Shown one piece after another: positions 44,029-53,947 of a DNA stretch of 64,000 nucleotides (position 1 is its first letter; each line of letters starts with the position of its first letter). The notes beneath the pieces are model-generated. The model was given only the letters and a program-made list of their open reading frames with translations, was not told where the DNA came from and ran no database searches. Source of the DNA: Bifidobacterium scardovii JCM 12489 = DSM 13734 (GTDB lineage Bacteria; Actinomycetota; Actinomycetes; Actinomycetales; Bifidobacteriaceae). Position numbers and translations under genes: made by a program. The DNA lies in the NCBI RefSeq assembly GCF_001042635.1, contig NZ_AP012331.1:992001-1056000 (forward strand), read 5' to 3'.

Positions 44029-46089
44029 TTAAAGCCCAAAACCAATTAAAGTAAGCAGAGGAGCAATGATCATATCAATAATTTTAATTCCGATAAAAGG
44101 AGTAATCATGCCGCCTAAGCCATAAATCAGCATATTTCTTGCCAGCATCTTTCCAGAAGACATCGGACGATATTTAACACCTTTCATAGCCAGAGGAATC
44201 AGGCATGGAATGATAATAGCGTTAAAGATTAAGGCGGACAAAATGGCGCTGTAAGGGGTAGCCAGGTGCATAATGTTCAAAACCTGAAGCTGAGGAATCG
44301 CCATCATAAACATCGCAGGAATAATTGCGAAATATTTTGCAATATCGTTTGCAATGGAGAATGTGGTAAGACTTCCTCGTGTAATAAGAAGCTGTTTACC
44401 AATTTCCACAACTTCCAAAATCTTTGTGGGATCGGAATCCAGATCGACCATGTTGGCAGCTTCTTTTGCGGCAGTAGTACCGCTGTTCATTGCCAAGCCG
44501 ACATTTGCTTGAGCCAATGCAGGGGCATCGTTTGTGCCATCGCCTGTCATGGCTACAATTTTTCCTTCAGACTGTTCTTTCTTAATTACGTCAATTTTGT
44601 CCTCCGGTTTGCATTCTGCAATGAATCCGTCAACACCGGCTTCCTTTGCAATAGTAGCAGCAGTAAGCGGATTATCGCCGGTGCACATGATCGTTTTGAT
44701 GCCAATGGCGCGCAGCCGCTCAAAACGCTCTACCATACCGGGCTTTACAGTATCTTTCAGATAAATGACACCTAAAATCCGATCACCCTCACAGACAGTA
44801 AGGGGTGTGCCGCCTAAGCTGGAAATCTTATCAACCTGTTCATGGAGATCTTCAGGAATTACTCCTCCAGGAGATTTCACATACTGCTCAATCGCTTCTG
44901 CTGCGCCTTTACGAACCTTTGTGCCATCCGGAAGATTGACGCCGCTCATTCGAGTCTGCGCGGTAAATTCAATAAATTCCGAACCGGAAATTTCTTCGCT
45001 GTTATCGCCCAAACGACGGGCAAGCTCCAAGGTAGATTTGCCTTCAGGGGTTTCGTCATGCAGGCTGGTGAGTGCTGCGCAGCGGATCAAATCACTGCGG
45101 TTTGCACCGCCTACCGGAAAGAAATCAGCAGCAAGACGGTTACCATATGTGATTGTACCAGTTTTATCAAGAATCATGGTATCTACGTCGCCGCAAGCCT
45201 CCACAGCTTTACCGGACATAGCGATAACATTAAAGCGGGTAACACGATCCATGCCAGCAATACCGATTGCAGAAAGCAGGCCGCCAATGGTGGTAGGAAT
45301 CAGACAGACAGCCAAGGCGATTAGAGTGGAGGTTTGCAGCTGCACACCGGAATAAATACCAATAGGATACAGGGTTACAATGACGATCATAAAGATAATG
45401 GTCAGAGATACCAACAGAGTGCTCAGCGCAATTTCATTCGGAGTCTTCTTACGAGAAGCACCCTCTACCAGTGCAATCATACGGTCAAGAAAGCTGTTAC
45501 CTGCATCGGAAGTAATACGGATTTTCAGCCAGTCAGATACAATCGTAGTACCACCGGTAACGGAGCAGAAGTCACCGCCGGATTCCCGAACAACGGGAGC
45601 AGATTCACCCGTAATGGCAGATTCATCCACAGAAGCAATGCCTTCAATGACCTCTCCGTCGCCGGGGATAATTTCACCGGCAGAAACCATTACAACATCG
45701 CCTTTTTTCAGTTCGCTGGAAAGAACAACCTTTTCTGTCCCGTCTTCCATGAGCAAACGGGCTTTGGTATCTTTCTGCGTTTTTTTGAGGCTTGCTGCTT
45801 GTGCTTTGCCGCGACCTTCTGCAACAGATTCAGCGAAGTTTGCAAACAAAACGGTGATGAATAGCACTACACAGACGATAATATTGTAAACTCTCAAATT
45901 GGTGCCATCGCTTACATCACCAAACAACCCGGGGAAAAAGGAAAGAATCAGGGTAATAAAACATCCTACTTCCACCACGAACATGACGGGATTTTTCGTC
46001 ATGTACACGGGATTTAATTTTGTAAAGGAGCCGATAATCGCCTGACGGAATATTTCAGGTGTAATCAGTTTCTGATTTTTCTTGCTCAT
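44029..46089 (-). CDS. kdpB: K+-transporting P-type ATPase subunit KdpB
   Basis: A 686-residue P-type ATPase of the Kdp type. The actuator TGES motif is in [11 protein letters not shown], the phosphorylated Asp in [14 protein letters not shown], and the hinge in [18 protein letters not shown]. Seven membrane helices are in the usual places. It hydrolyses ATP to drive K+ through KdpA in the cytoplasmic membrane. Its start is 12 bp from the kdpA stop. Confidence 0.97.
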   Translation of the reverse strand: MSKKNQKLITPEIFRQAIIGSFTKLNPVYMTKNPVMFVVEVGCFITLILSFFPGLFGDVSDGTNLRVYNIIVCVVLFITVLFANFAESVAEGRGKAQAASLKKTQKDTKARLLMEDGTEKVVLSSELKKGDVVMVSAGEIIPGDGEVIEGIASVDESAITGESAPVVRESGGDFCSVTGGTTIVSDWLKIRITSDAGNSFLDRMIALVEGASRKKTPNEIALSTLLVSLTIIFMIVIVTLYPIGIYSGVQLQTSTLIALAVCLIPTTIGGLLSAIGIAGMDRVTRFNVIAMSGKAVEACGDVDTMILDKTGTITYGNRLAADFFPVGGANRSDLIRCAALTSLHDETPEGKSTLELARRLGDNSEEISGSEFIEFTAQTRMSGVNLPDGTKVRKGAAEAIEQYVKSPGGVIPEDLHEQVDKISSLGGTPLTVCEGDRILGVIYLKDTVKPGMVERFERLRAIGIKTIMCTGDNPLTAATIAKEAGVDGFIAECKPEDKIDVIKKEQSEGKIVAMTGDGTNDAPALAQANVGLAMNSGTTAAKEAANMVDLDSDPTKILEVVEIGKQLLITRGSLTTFSIANDIAKYFAIIPAMFMMAIPQLQVLNIMHLATPYSAILSALIFNAIIIPCLIPLAMKGVKYRPMSSGKMLARNMLIYGLGGMITPFIGIKIIDMIIAPLLTLIGFGL

Positions 46090-46101
46090 AAAAGTTCTTC
46101 C

Positions 46102-47880
46102 TTATGCCCAAAGGGTCAAATGTTCCGCAATGGGGCCAAGTGCAAGTACCGGGAAAAATGTCAGCGCTGCAAAGATGTAAACAACAAACACCAGAATTAC
46201 AGCAAAGCTTACAGTATCAGTATGCAGGGTACCCGCAAATTCGTTCACAAAGCGTTTTTTCATCAAAGATCCTGCAATCGCCAGCTGAATGACAATGGAG
46301 AGATAGCGACCGAAGAACATAGCAAGACCTGTGGTGATATTCCAGAACATTGTGTTGTCAGCCAAGCCCTCAAATCCGGAACCATTGTTTGCGGCAGAAG
46401 AAGCATACTCATAAAGCACCTGAGAAAATCCATGAAATCCCGGATTTGTAATTCCTTCCATTCCAGCCTGCGTTCCAACGGCCAAAGCAGAGAACGCCAG
46501 AATCAACAGCGGATGAATGATGATACACAGGGCAGTCAGCTTCATCTCACGGCCTTCAATCTTTTTGCCCAGATATTCAGGTGTACGACCAATCATCAGA
46601 CCGCAGATAAATACCGCCAAGATTGCATACATGATCATGTTCATGAGCCCAACACCCTTACCGCCAAACACAACGTTGAGCATCATGTGAAGCATCGGGA
46701 TCATGCCGCCCAAGGGGGTTAAGGTATCATGCATGTTATTCACAGTACCGGTTGTAAAGGATGTTGTAGTGGTGGTAAACATTGCAGACTGTGCAATACC
46801 GAAGCGGACTTCCTTACCTTCCATACTACCCATAGACTGGCTTAAACCAACATCCGCAAGTGCAGGATTTCCCTGGCTCTCTGCCCAGAAGCATACAGAA
46901 AGACCAATCAGGAAAATAATACCCATAGCAGCGAAAATGCTGCGGCCTTCACGACCATACATCCATACGGTAAAGCTCTTGCGAATTTTGCGCTGAGACT
47001 CAAATGCCTGCTCTGCATCCAGACCAGACTTTGCCTGTGCCATTTCACGCTTGCGGTCACGCACCATTTTGCCAAAGGTGATAACGCACGCACCCGGCAG
47101 CAGCATCATGGAATAAAGCTCAATCAGATTGGTAATGATGGTTGGATTCTCAATAGGTGTACTGGAGTTTGCACCCAAAAATCCACCGCCGTTTGTTCCA
47201 AAATGCTTGATGATTTCCAATGCTGCAACAGGGCCCATTGCAATTACTTGTTTGGCTCCTTCAATGGTATCTACCATAACATTTCCGGAGAAATTCTGCG
47301 GAACGCCCTGCCATACCAGCAACAAACCGCCGACGATAGAAAAAGGCAACAGCACACGAGTAGTGATGCGAACCAGATCTGCGAAAAAGTTTCCTACATT
47401 GTCTTTTGTTTTTCCGGCCAAGCCACGGATGAATGCAACACAAGCAGCATATCCGCTTGCTGCAGAAACGAACATCATAAATGTAATGACCAACATCTGA
47501 GATAAGTAAGACAACCCAGACTCACCGGAATAGTGCTGGAGATTGGTGTTGGTCATGAAGCTGATAATTGTATTGAAGGAAAGGGATTCCTCCATACCTC
47601 CGATTCCGTTGGGATTGAAAAGGGCGATACTTTGAATTCTCAAAATGATGTATCCCAGAAGAATCATTACACCGTTTGTTGCAAGTAAAGCCAAAGCGTA
47701 TTTTTTCCAGTTCATTCCGTTTTGCGGTTTAATGCCGCTGATTTTATAGATAACGCCGTCTACACGGTCAAAAACCGGATCGGCAAAAGTATGTTTTCCA
47801 GCTGCGATATGATAAACATAAACACCTACTGGAACTACCATTATCAGATAAAGGATAATGGTCAATATAATTTGTAGCAT
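46102..47880 (-). CDS. kdpA: K+-binding translocating subunit KdpA
   Basis: A 592-residue channel-like subunit with four membrane-pore-membrane repeats. Selectivity-filter regions are present, for example FMTNTNLQHYSGESGLSYLS, GTNGGGFLGANSS, FTTGTVNNMHDTLTPLGGM and AANNGSGFEGL. It binds K+ from outside at micromolar levels. It is slightly longer than the common 557-residue form. GGAGGAAATTATC precedes ATG 47880. Confidence 0.97.
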   Translation of the reverse strand: MLQIILTIILYLIMVVPVGVYVYHIAAGKHTFADPVFDRVDGVIYKISGIKPQNGMNWKKYALALLATNGVMILLGYIILRIQSIALFNPNGIGGMEESLSFNTIISFMTNTNLQHYSGESGLSYLSQMLVITFMMFVSAASGYAACVAFIRGLAGKTKDNVGNFFADLVRITTRVLLPFSIVGGLLLVWQGVPQNFSGNVMVDTIEGAKQVIAMGPVAALEIIKHFGTNGGGFLGANSSTPIENPTIITNLIELYSMMLLPGACVITFGKMVRDRKREMAQAKSGLDAEQAFESQRKIRKSFTVWMYGREGRSIFAAMGIIFLIGLSVCFWAESQGNPALADVGLSQSMGSMEGKEVRFGIAQSAMFTTTTTSFTTGTVNNMHDTLTPLGGMIPMLHMMLNVVFGGKGVGLMNMIMYAILAVFICGLMIGRTPEYLGKKIEGREMKLTALCIIIHPLLILAFSALAVGTQAGMEGITNPGFHGFSQVLYEYASSAANNGSGFEGLADNTMFWNITTGLAMFFGRYLSIVIQLAIAGSLMKKRFVNEFAGTLHTDTVSFAVILVFVVYIFAALTFFPVLALGPIAEHLTLWA

Positions 47881-47900
47881 GATAATTTCCTCCTGCTGGT

Positions 47901-47978
47901 TTAAAATTTTTCTGGGTGTACCAATGCATAAACTAAATATCCACCCAGCAGTAAAACAATAATTCCAAGAACAATCAT
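47901..47978 (-). CDS. kdpF: KdpF membrane peptide
   Basis: A 25-residue peptide (MIVLGIIVLLLGGYLVYALV, then HPEKF) with the typical single helix and the GYLVYALxxPEKF end of KdpF. KdpF stabilises the KdpABC complex. AAGGAGGAAAGAAC lies directly upstream, and kdpA follows after 20 bp. Confidence 0.95.
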   Translation of the reverse strand: MIVLGIIVLLLGGYLVYALVHPEKF

Positions 47979-47990
47979 GTTCTTTCCTCC

Positions 47991-48089
47991 TTATTCATTT
48001 CGATCTACTTGCTTTTGGCACCAGCTGATTAACAAAAAAACGAGCCCGACACAGCCTGCCAAAATTGCTATCATGATAAAATCCATCAT
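47991..48089 (-). CDS. 32-residue membrane peptide at the head of kdpFABC
   Basis: MMDFIMIAILAGCVGLVFLL and ISWCQKQVDRNE form one transmembrane helix with a charged tail. The ribosome site is AGAGGAGGATACC and kdpF starts 12 bp after its stop. Conserved position in front of kdpF suggests a component or regulator of the complex; I do not know a named family. Confidence 0.75.
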   Translation of the reverse strand: MMDFIMIAILAGCVGLVFLLISWCQKQVDRNE

Positions 48090-48415
48090 AACGGTATCCT
48101 CCTCTTTGGTTTTACACAAAATATTGTAGCAGTTTTACTGTGAAATTGGTCTTAGCTTTTTTTATATCAGATAAAGATTGCATTAAGAAAAGCGTCTGGC
48201 CCCATCAGGTCAGACGCTTTCAAATTTTTATCTATCGAATAGAATCAGAGGGAGATAAAGCTCTACTTGTAGTCATGAAGCTTTTGTTCATAGATATACA
48301 GTACACATTTCCAACTTGGATTTTTATATAAACATACTCGATGAACAAAAATAACGTTGCCCATTTATGCGAGATGGACAACGTTATTAAGGAATTTTAA
48401 TTTATAGACTTTTCT
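48090..48415. promoter_or_regulatory. kdpE-kdpF intergenic region with terminator
   Basis: Next to the kdpE stop is a hairpin with 15-nt arms (48350-48364 with 48374-48388, one mismatch) followed in the minus direction by a T-rich tail, so it should end kdpDE transcription. A second hairpin, AGCGTCTGGCC with GGTCAGACGCT, lies at ~48190-48220. The kdpF operon therefore has its own promoter, in the AT-rich part around 48095-48170, the expected KdpE target. Confidence 0.65.
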
Positions 48416-49120
48416 TTATTGCCGTATCATTCGATACCCTACACCAATATGTGTTTGAATATATTGAGGGGCAGAAGGATTTTTCTCAATCTTTTTCCGC
48501 AGAGTAGCCATAAACACCCGCAAAGAAGGTGTATCTGATGCAGATGCGATTCCCCATACTTCTTTTAAAATGTAATTATGGGTCAAAACTTTCCCGGTAT
48601 TTTTAGCAAGAACACAAAGCAGTTTGTATTCAATAGGAGTCAAATGAATCTCTTTTTCATCCATATATGCGCATCCAGCAGCAAGATCAATGGTCAATTC
48701 TCCATTGCGGTATACACTGGTTTGTACTTGGGAAGAAGCTTCATCTGTCCTGCTTCTGCGTAAAGCCACGCGAAGTCGGGCCAAAAGTTCATCAATACTG
48801 AATGGTTTTGTTAAATAATCATCTGCCCCAGCATCTAATGCTTCTACCTTGTCCTGATCCTCGCTTCTAGCGCTTACGACGATAATAGGGACATTGCTCC
48901 ATCCACGAACTTTTTGGATAATTTCAGCCCCATCCATATCCGGTAAACCTAAATCCAAAATAATGACATCAGCGTTATAGGACACCGCATCCAAAAGAGC
49001 GCCTGTTCCATTTTTCGCAGTATGATACTGATAATCCTGTGTATCCAACGTTGTTCGTATCAGGTTTGTGATAGCCGGATCATCCTCTATCACAAGAATT
49101 TTTGGTTTATACATGATCAA
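48416..49120 (-). CDS. kdpE: response regulator KdpE
   Basis: A 234-residue OmpR-type regulator: receiver with VIEDDPAIT, Asp in VIILDLGLPDMDG and Lys in YLTKPFSIDELLARL, then a winged helix (HLTPIEYKLLCVLAKNTGKV, VFMATLRKKIEKNP). It activates kdpFABC under K+ limitation. It overlaps kdpD by 14 bp, so the pair is co-translated, with kdpD first. Confidence 0.95.
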   Translation of the reverse strand: MIMYKPKILVIEDDPAITNLIRTTLDTQDYQYHTAKNGTGALLDAVSYNADVIILDLGLPDMDGAEIIQKVRGWSNVPIIVVSARSEDQDKVEALDAGADDYLTKPFSIDELLARLRVALRRSRTDEASSQVQTSVYRNGELTIDLAAGCAYMDEKEIHLTPIEYKLLCVLAKNTGKVLTHNYILKEVWGIASASDTPSLRVFMATLRKKIEKNPSAPQYIQTHIGVGYRMIRQ

Positions 49121-51827
49121 ATTTCACTTCCTCTAAAGGTAATGTAAAGGAGAACACCGCACCATGCGGTTTATTATCGCTGACTGAAATTTCTCCTCCG
49201 TGAGCGTCTACAATAGATTTACATAAGCTCAAGCCCAAGCCTAACCCTCTGCGGCTGTCTGCTTTGCCGATACCTGCCGTGTAAAACATATCAAATAAAT
49301 GCAGCTTGGCTTCATCTGAAATACCCGGTCCGTCATCTGCAATACGGATACGAACCATTTTCTTCTCTTTTTTCGCTGATAAACAGATATGAGAACCTTC
49401 CGGCGTATATTTAATGGCGTCATTTACAATGTTGATAATCACTTGAACAATTAACCGAACATCCATTTTCGCCATTAAAAGATCATCCGCAAGCTCTACC
49501 GATATCTCATGTTCAGCTGCTTTCCGGTCCACATGAGATATCGCCTCCCGAAACACATCGTCGATTAGTTCCGCATTCATCTGAAGATGCATTGTTCCGT
49601 TTTCAATCCGGGTAATCGACAAAAGATTTTCCGTGAGATTTACAAGCCACATCGAGTCATCATAAATAGAACTATAGATCTCCTGTTTTTTGCTTTCATC
49701 CAGCAAAATGCTTTTTTCCATTAAAACACCGGCATTACCGCTGATACTGGTAAGCGGCGTACGAAGGTCATGAGAAATCGCACGCAATAAATTGGAACGA
49801 AGACGTTCTCTCTGTGTTTCCATTTCAATCGCTTGTTTTTCAGCCCGAAGTCTGCGGCGTTCTAATATCAATCCGCATTCGTTTAAAAGTGCAATCAGCA
49901 AATTTTTCTCAAACACATCCAACGGCGGATAGTATTTGGACGGAATCCCTATCACGCCCATCACTTCCTGATTCCCTCGGACGGATAAATATAGATTCTG
50001 TGCGTGAGATAATGTATTAGTAGTTGCTCCGGCGTGTTTGTTATTTTTTACAACCCAGTCTGCAACGCCTACTTCTTCCGCAGTCATTGCTCCAATCAAT
50101 TTATTGGTTTCTGACTGTGGACAAACCTGAAAATCAAGTTCTTTTTCTTTTACTACCAAAGAGTACAAAATCGGCCGATCCAGAAGAGCCCGTACCTGTT
50201 CTGCTGCAAGAGCAATAATTTCCTGTTCATCCCGCCCTTGCTGCATCTTCTGGCTGCTATTCATCAGAAGCTCCATATAGTAAGCTTTTTGAGCAGATTG
50301 GCGAGCCTGTTTTTTTACAGGGATAGCTAATGTACTAGAAATAATACTGGCTACCAACATAATCAAGAAGGTAACCGGATAGTCAGGATCGGTGGCTTCT
50401 AATGAAAATCTTGGAACTGTAAAAAAGAAATTAAAGGAAATGACGCTGAGCAGTGATGCAAGCGCACCGTATAAATGACCATGCGTCCAAATTGCGGTAA
50501 GTAAAACTCCCAAAATATACACAGTAATGATATTCGCTTCCCGAAGACCAGCGGTGTAAAATCCAAAACTGATGATTGTTGCACAAAGTGTAATCAGTAC
50601 AACTTTCAGCAGATCAATCCACCTAAATTTCGGTTCCTCTTTTCGAAGTGAATTAAATTTCTTCTTATAGAGCGGCTGAGTATCCGGAATGATATAAATA
50701 TCAATATCTCCAGCTAATTTTGTCAATTTGTCGGCTAATGTCTTACTCCGTAAAAATATTGTGGATTTGTGATTTGTTCTTCCCAGAACAATTTTCGTAA
50801 TACCGCTAACCTTAGCATATTCTGCAATTTGTACAGCCGGATCATCACCATAAACAGTAGAAATTTGAGCCCCTAATTGCTCTGCAAGCCGAAGATTATC
50901 CCGTAATCTTTTTAAGCTGTCACCTTTCAATTCTTTTGTTTCAGGAGTTTCAACAAACAAAGCTGTAAATCCACTGTGGAATGCCTCTGCCATACGAGCA
51001 GCTGTTCGGATTACTTTGGCGTTGGAAGGAGAGTTTGAAAGACAAATTAAAATATGCTCTCCTGCTTTGGCAACTGTTTCATTTCCGCTTTTTTGAGCGT
51101 TCCGACTTAATCGATCAGCAGTACGACGCAAAGCAATTTCACGAAGCGCCGCCAAATTATCTCTTGTAAAGAAATGATTGAGCGCACGGGAAGCCTGACT
51201 TTTACGATATACTTTTCCCGACTGTAACCGGGCAATTAAATCGTCCGGTTCAATATCAACCAGTTCCACTTGATCTGCAGAGTCAAACACAGAGTCGGGA
51301 ATTCGTTCACTGACGGCAACTTGTGTAATAGAAGCCACCAAGTCATTTAAAGATTCCAAATGCTGAACATTAACGGTTGTATAAACATCGATGCCTGCCC
51401 GCAGGAGTTCTTCCACGTCTTGATACCGTTTAGCATGACGGCATCCTGCCGCATTGCTGTGTGCTAATTCATCTACAAGCACTATTTGAGGATGACGTTT
51501 AAGAGAAGCATCTAAATCGAATTCTTTGAGTTTAATTCCTTTATAATCAACTTCTTTGTTGGGAAGTTGTTCTGATCCTTCGAGCAATGCAAGCGTATCA
51601 GGTCTGGTGTGACGCTCAATATACCCAACTACGATATCAATCCCTTGTTTTTGTGCCTGATGTGCGGCTTTAAGCATAGCGTAGGTTTTACCGACACCTG
51701 CCGCATAACCAAAGAAAATCTTCAGACTCCCTTGTCTTTGATTGTCTATATGCTCTTTATAAGTACCTTCCATATTTTCCAATGATGCATCACTCCATTT
51801 TTCTATTTTTTTTTGATCATACCACAT
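49107..51827 (-). CDS. kdpD: K+-sensing histidine kinase KdpD
   Basis: A 906-residue kinase. Residues ~30-240 are the KdpD domain with Walker A FGYAAGVGKTYAMLKAA, followed by a universal-stress-like domain (ILICLSNSPSNAKVIRTA), four membrane helices at ~405-500, a GAF domain, the H box AISHDLRTPLTSISG (~685) and the ATPase domain ending in RGLGLGLSLCKSIVDAHGG. It senses low K+ or turgor. All features and the low GC fit Clostridia-type KdpD. A hairpin with 15-bp arms lies behind it at 51858-51900. Confidence 0.96.
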   Translation of the reverse strand: MWYDQKKIEKWSDASLENMEGTYKEHIDNQRQGSLKIFFGYAAGVGKTYAMLKAAHQAQKQGIDIVVGYIERHTRPDTLALLEGSEQLPNKEVDYKGIKLKEFDLDASLKRHPQIVLVDELAHSNAAGCRHAKRYQDVEELLRAGIDVYTTVNVQHLESLNDLVASITQVAVSERIPDSVFDSADQVELVDIEPDDLIARLQSGKVYRKSQASRALNHFFTRDNLAALREIALRRTADRLSRNAQKSGNETVAKAGEHILICLSNSPSNAKVIRTAARMAEAFHSGFTALFVETPETKELKGDSLKRLRDNLRLAEQLGAQISTVYGDDPAVQIAEYAKVSGITKIVLGRTNHKSTIFLRSKTLADKLTKLAGDIDIYIIPDTQPLYKKKFNSLRKEEPKFRWIDLLKVVLITLCATIISFGFYTAGLREANIITVYILGVLLTAIWTHGHLYGALASLLSVISFNFFFTVPRFSLEATDPDYPVTFLIMLVASIISSTLAIPVKKQARQSAQKAYYMELLMNSSQKMQQGRDEQEIIALAAEQVRALLDRPILYSLVVKEKELDFQVCPQSETNKLIGAMTAEEVGVADWVVKNNKHAGATTNTLSHAQNLYLSVRGNQEVMGVIGIPSKYYPPLDVFEKNLLIALLNECGLILERRRLRAEKQAIEMETQRERLRSNLLRAISHDLRTPLTSISGNAGVLMEKSILLDESKKQEIYSSIYDDSMWLVNLTENLLSITRIENGTMHLQMNAELIDDVFREAISHVDRKAAEHEISVELADDLLMAKMDVRLIVQVIINIVNDAIKYTPEGSHICLSAKKEKKMVRIRIADDGPGISDEAKLHLFDMFYTAGIGKADSRRGLGLGLSLCKSIVDAHGGEISVSDNKPHGAVFSFTLPLEEVKFDHV

Positions 51828-51857
51828 TTGGGCTTTTTGTGATGTAAAGAAGACATC

Positions 51858-51900
51858 TGAGGCATTAAGATTGTATTAAGAAAGAAATCTTAATGCCTCA
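51858..51900. terminator. 15-bp hairpin upstream of kdpD
   Basis: TGAGGCATTAAGATT (51858-51872) and its exact complement (51886-51900) with a 13-nt loop. It stands between the kdpD start and the divergent small membrane protein gene, so it is either an operator, a leader structure, or a scar of a former terminator. Confidence 0.7.
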
Positions 51901-51989
51901 TTAATGGCACTCGGTATCCTCTAACACTATCTTTTTATACTTTATGATATACTCCGAAGCATAAAAGAGTTGATAAAGAGGTATTTGAA

Positions 51990-52238
51990 ATGATGACCAG
52001 ACAGTTATGCGGAATAAATCACTATAATAAAAGCAACTTTGCTGATAGACATATATTTGCTCTTTTAAAAAGCAAACAAGTAGAACTTGAAGATAAAATG
52101 GAAGCATATTTCAGCCACCATCCGTTTGTGCTTTGGGCAGTTGCATTTGTAGGAATGCCAATCGGAATCTTATTAGCTGTTGGAGTTGTAGCAACAATAT
52201 TTGGGATGGTCATTTTAGGAATTATGTCCTTAACGTAA
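51990..52238 (+). CDS. small membrane protein of the island
   Basis: An 82-residue low-GC protein. The first 48 residues are soluble (HIFALLKSKQVELEDKMEAY), then a hydrophobic segment of ~32 residues (VLWAVAFVGMPIGILLAVGV onwards) forms one long or two short helices. It is divergent from kdpD. I recognise no family; a role beside the Kdp system or as mobile-element cargo is possible. Ribosome site is weak (AAGAGG). Confidence 0.55.
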   Translation: MMTRQLCGINHYNKSNFADRHIFALLKSKQVELEDKMEAYFSHHPFVLWAVAFVGMPIGILLAVGVVATIFGMVILGIMSLT

Positions 52239-52268
52239 TTCAATAAAATGTAACATTCTGGGAAAGTG

Positions 52269-52433
52269 AAAATTCATAAGATCCGGCGTACCTTCGCAGG
52301 GCGGGCGATCGAGATACCGAAGTTTGACATCAAATCCCTCTCCGAAATCCTTGGACACAAGAATGTTTCGTTCACTTTGAATGTCTATGGGAGCACCAAT
52401 CTCCAACAGAAGGTAAAGTACATGAATTTATAG
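52269..52433 (+). pseudogene. C-terminal fragment of a tyrosine recombinase
   Basis: Fifty-four codons carry the end of an integrase catalytic domain: HKIRRTFAGRAIE (HxxR), LSEILGHKNVSFTLNVYG (second His and the nucleophilic Tyr). The N-terminal two thirds are absent. The family is that of integrative elements of Firmicutes. It is the right-hand part of the Kdp island. Confidence 0.8.
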
Positions 52434-52457
52434 AATGGTCTCTTGTAAGAAAGCATC

Positions 52458-52488
52458 GAACAGGAACGGTGGGTTACCGTTCCTGTTC
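52458..52488 (+). terminator. intrinsic terminator after the integrase fragment
   Basis: A perfect 13-bp stem (GAACAGGAACGGT and its complement) with a 5-nt loop, followed by CTCTTTTTCTTTT. The stop codon of the relaxase fragment (minus strand, 52474) is in the loop. Confidence 0.85.
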
Positions 52489-52968
52489 ACTCTTTTTCTT
52501 TTGAAAAGTCTGCTGTACCTTCTGCGCTTGCCGCACCATCCTCCGTACTGCCTGCCGCTCTACATCTTCATGCAGCATACGGGAAACCGTCTTTTTGCTG
52601 TCAAACATCAAAAGCGGGTTGTACTTCTCGCCGTAAACCTGCTGTGCCCGGTTCTCCGCTTCCTGCTCCTTGTCGGGGCGGATGGCCTGCCTCGCCTCAT
52701 AGAACTGCACCGGGTCAAAGCCCTGCGCCCGTTCCCGAAGCCCGGCATATTCGGTCAGGGCAGCATCCAACTCGGCGGAATATTTCTGTTCCTGTTCTTC
52801 CAGCCGTTTCAGGCTCTGCTCCATAGCGGCGATGTCTTTAGGAAATTTATCGGTGGCATCTTCCTCGGTATAGGCCAGCGACGCCAGAAGCAGATTCTTT
52901 TCTGAGCGCAGCTCCTCCAAATCCTCTGTCAGCGCCGCAATCTTTGCCGTCAGTTCCCGGTGCCGGAA
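52474..52968 (-). pseudogene. C-terminal fragment of a MobA/MobL-type relaxase
   Basis: About 165 residues, rich in Glu, Lys and Gln and strongly coiled-coil (LTEDLEELRSEKNLLLASL, IAAMEQSLKRLEEQEQKY), ending QKKKSEQER. This tail is typical of relaxases of Clostridia integrative and mobilizable elements. The nicking domain is missing. It is fused at ~52970-52985 to the truncated host oxidoreductase. Confidence 0.65.
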
Positions 52969-52984
52969 CACATGAATAACCGGG

Positions 52985-53671
52985 AGTGGGATTGAATCCG
53001 TTGACGGCGATGATCGCATCATACTGTTTCTCGTTAGCGAAAACGTTCTCCCTCTTGTAATCCACAACGTGATCAGCCCCTAATTTCCATGCCGTATCAA
53101 CGTTTTTGGTGCTGCATACTGCGGTGACTGTGGCACCATACGCTTTGAGAATCTGTACAGTGAATTGGCCGACGCCGCCGGATGCTCCATATACCAGAAC
53201 GTGTTGCCCTGGCTTTATCTGTGCTTTTCGTATCGCAGACAATGCCGTGGTTCCCGCGACCGGAACGGCGGACGCTTCCTCGAACGAAAGGGTTTCAGGC
53301 ATGGCGCACACGGCGTTGCTGTCGGCACACACATATTCTGCCCATGCGCCGAGCATGCCGTCGGCGATGCCGTACACGGCATCACCCTTGTTGAAACCGG
53401 TAACATCGGCACCGACTTCCGCTACGATACCCGCAAATTCCGTGCCCAGCACTTTGCCGAGTTTCTTGTCTTTTAATTTCTCTTTGATTCGGAACAAGGC
53501 GGAAACCTTGCCTGTCTTCACTGCTGATTCGAATTGCACGAAGTCCGTGGAGTTGATCGAAGACGCTTTTACCTTCACGAGAATCTGATTTCGTTGCGGT
53601 ATGGGCTTTTTCACGTCCAAGACCCTCAGAACGTTCGGGCGACCCATCTCGGTATATACAAGGCCTTTCAT
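52985..53671 (-). pseudogene. quinone oxidoreductase/zinc-less MDR enzyme, 3'-truncated
   Basis: About 229 of an expected ~310-320 residues: N-terminal MKGLVYTEMGRPNVLRVLDV, GTEFAGIVAEVGADVTGFNKGD, and the NAD(P)-binding VYGASGGVGQFTVQIL, ending within AIIAVNGFNP. The C-terminal ~85 residues are replaced by the relaxase fragment. The 5' end and promoter, with a TGTCACA-CT-TGTGACA operator (53736-53751), are intact, so the truncated product may still be made. Confidence 0.8.
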
Positions 53672-53735
53672 AAAAGCGGGCTCATCCTCCTTGCGGTTTG
53701 CTGTCCGGCATGTGGTTGCTGAACGGAATCAAAAC

Positions 53736-53751
53736 TGTCACACTTGTGACA
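53736..53751. promoter_or_regulatory. TGTCACA-CT-TGTGACA palindrome
   Basis: Perfect 7-bp arms with a 2-bp spacer, 65 bp before the start of the truncated oxidoreductase. A likely repressor site; the regulator is not in the window. Confidence 0.6.
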
Positions 53752-53833
53752 TCGGTTGATTGCCATTTATACTACGAGAATCCGGTCGAAGAGCCAACGG
53801 GCTGAGAAGTGCCGCAAAAGAAAGGAAAAAGGA

Positions 53834-53863
53834 GAGCGTGCCACCCAATTCGTGAGCACGCTC
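53834..53863 (-). terminator. terminator of the apbE operon
   Basis: GAGCGTGC and its complement GCACGCTC around a 14-nt loop; on the minus strand it is followed by CTCTCCTTTTTCC. It lies ~85 bp after the apbE stop. Confidence 0.6.
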
Positions 53864-53947
53864 ATTTCTACGGCATCTTCATTCTGCACGCTTGCGATGA
53901 TGCGCGAAGGATTGCCGGCCATGATGCCGTTTATGCCGATTATGTCG

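Noticed and set aside
51858..51900. Attachment site of the Kdp island
   Set aside because: The 15-bp palindrome lies inside the island and has no copy at the left border, so it does not qualify as an att duplication.
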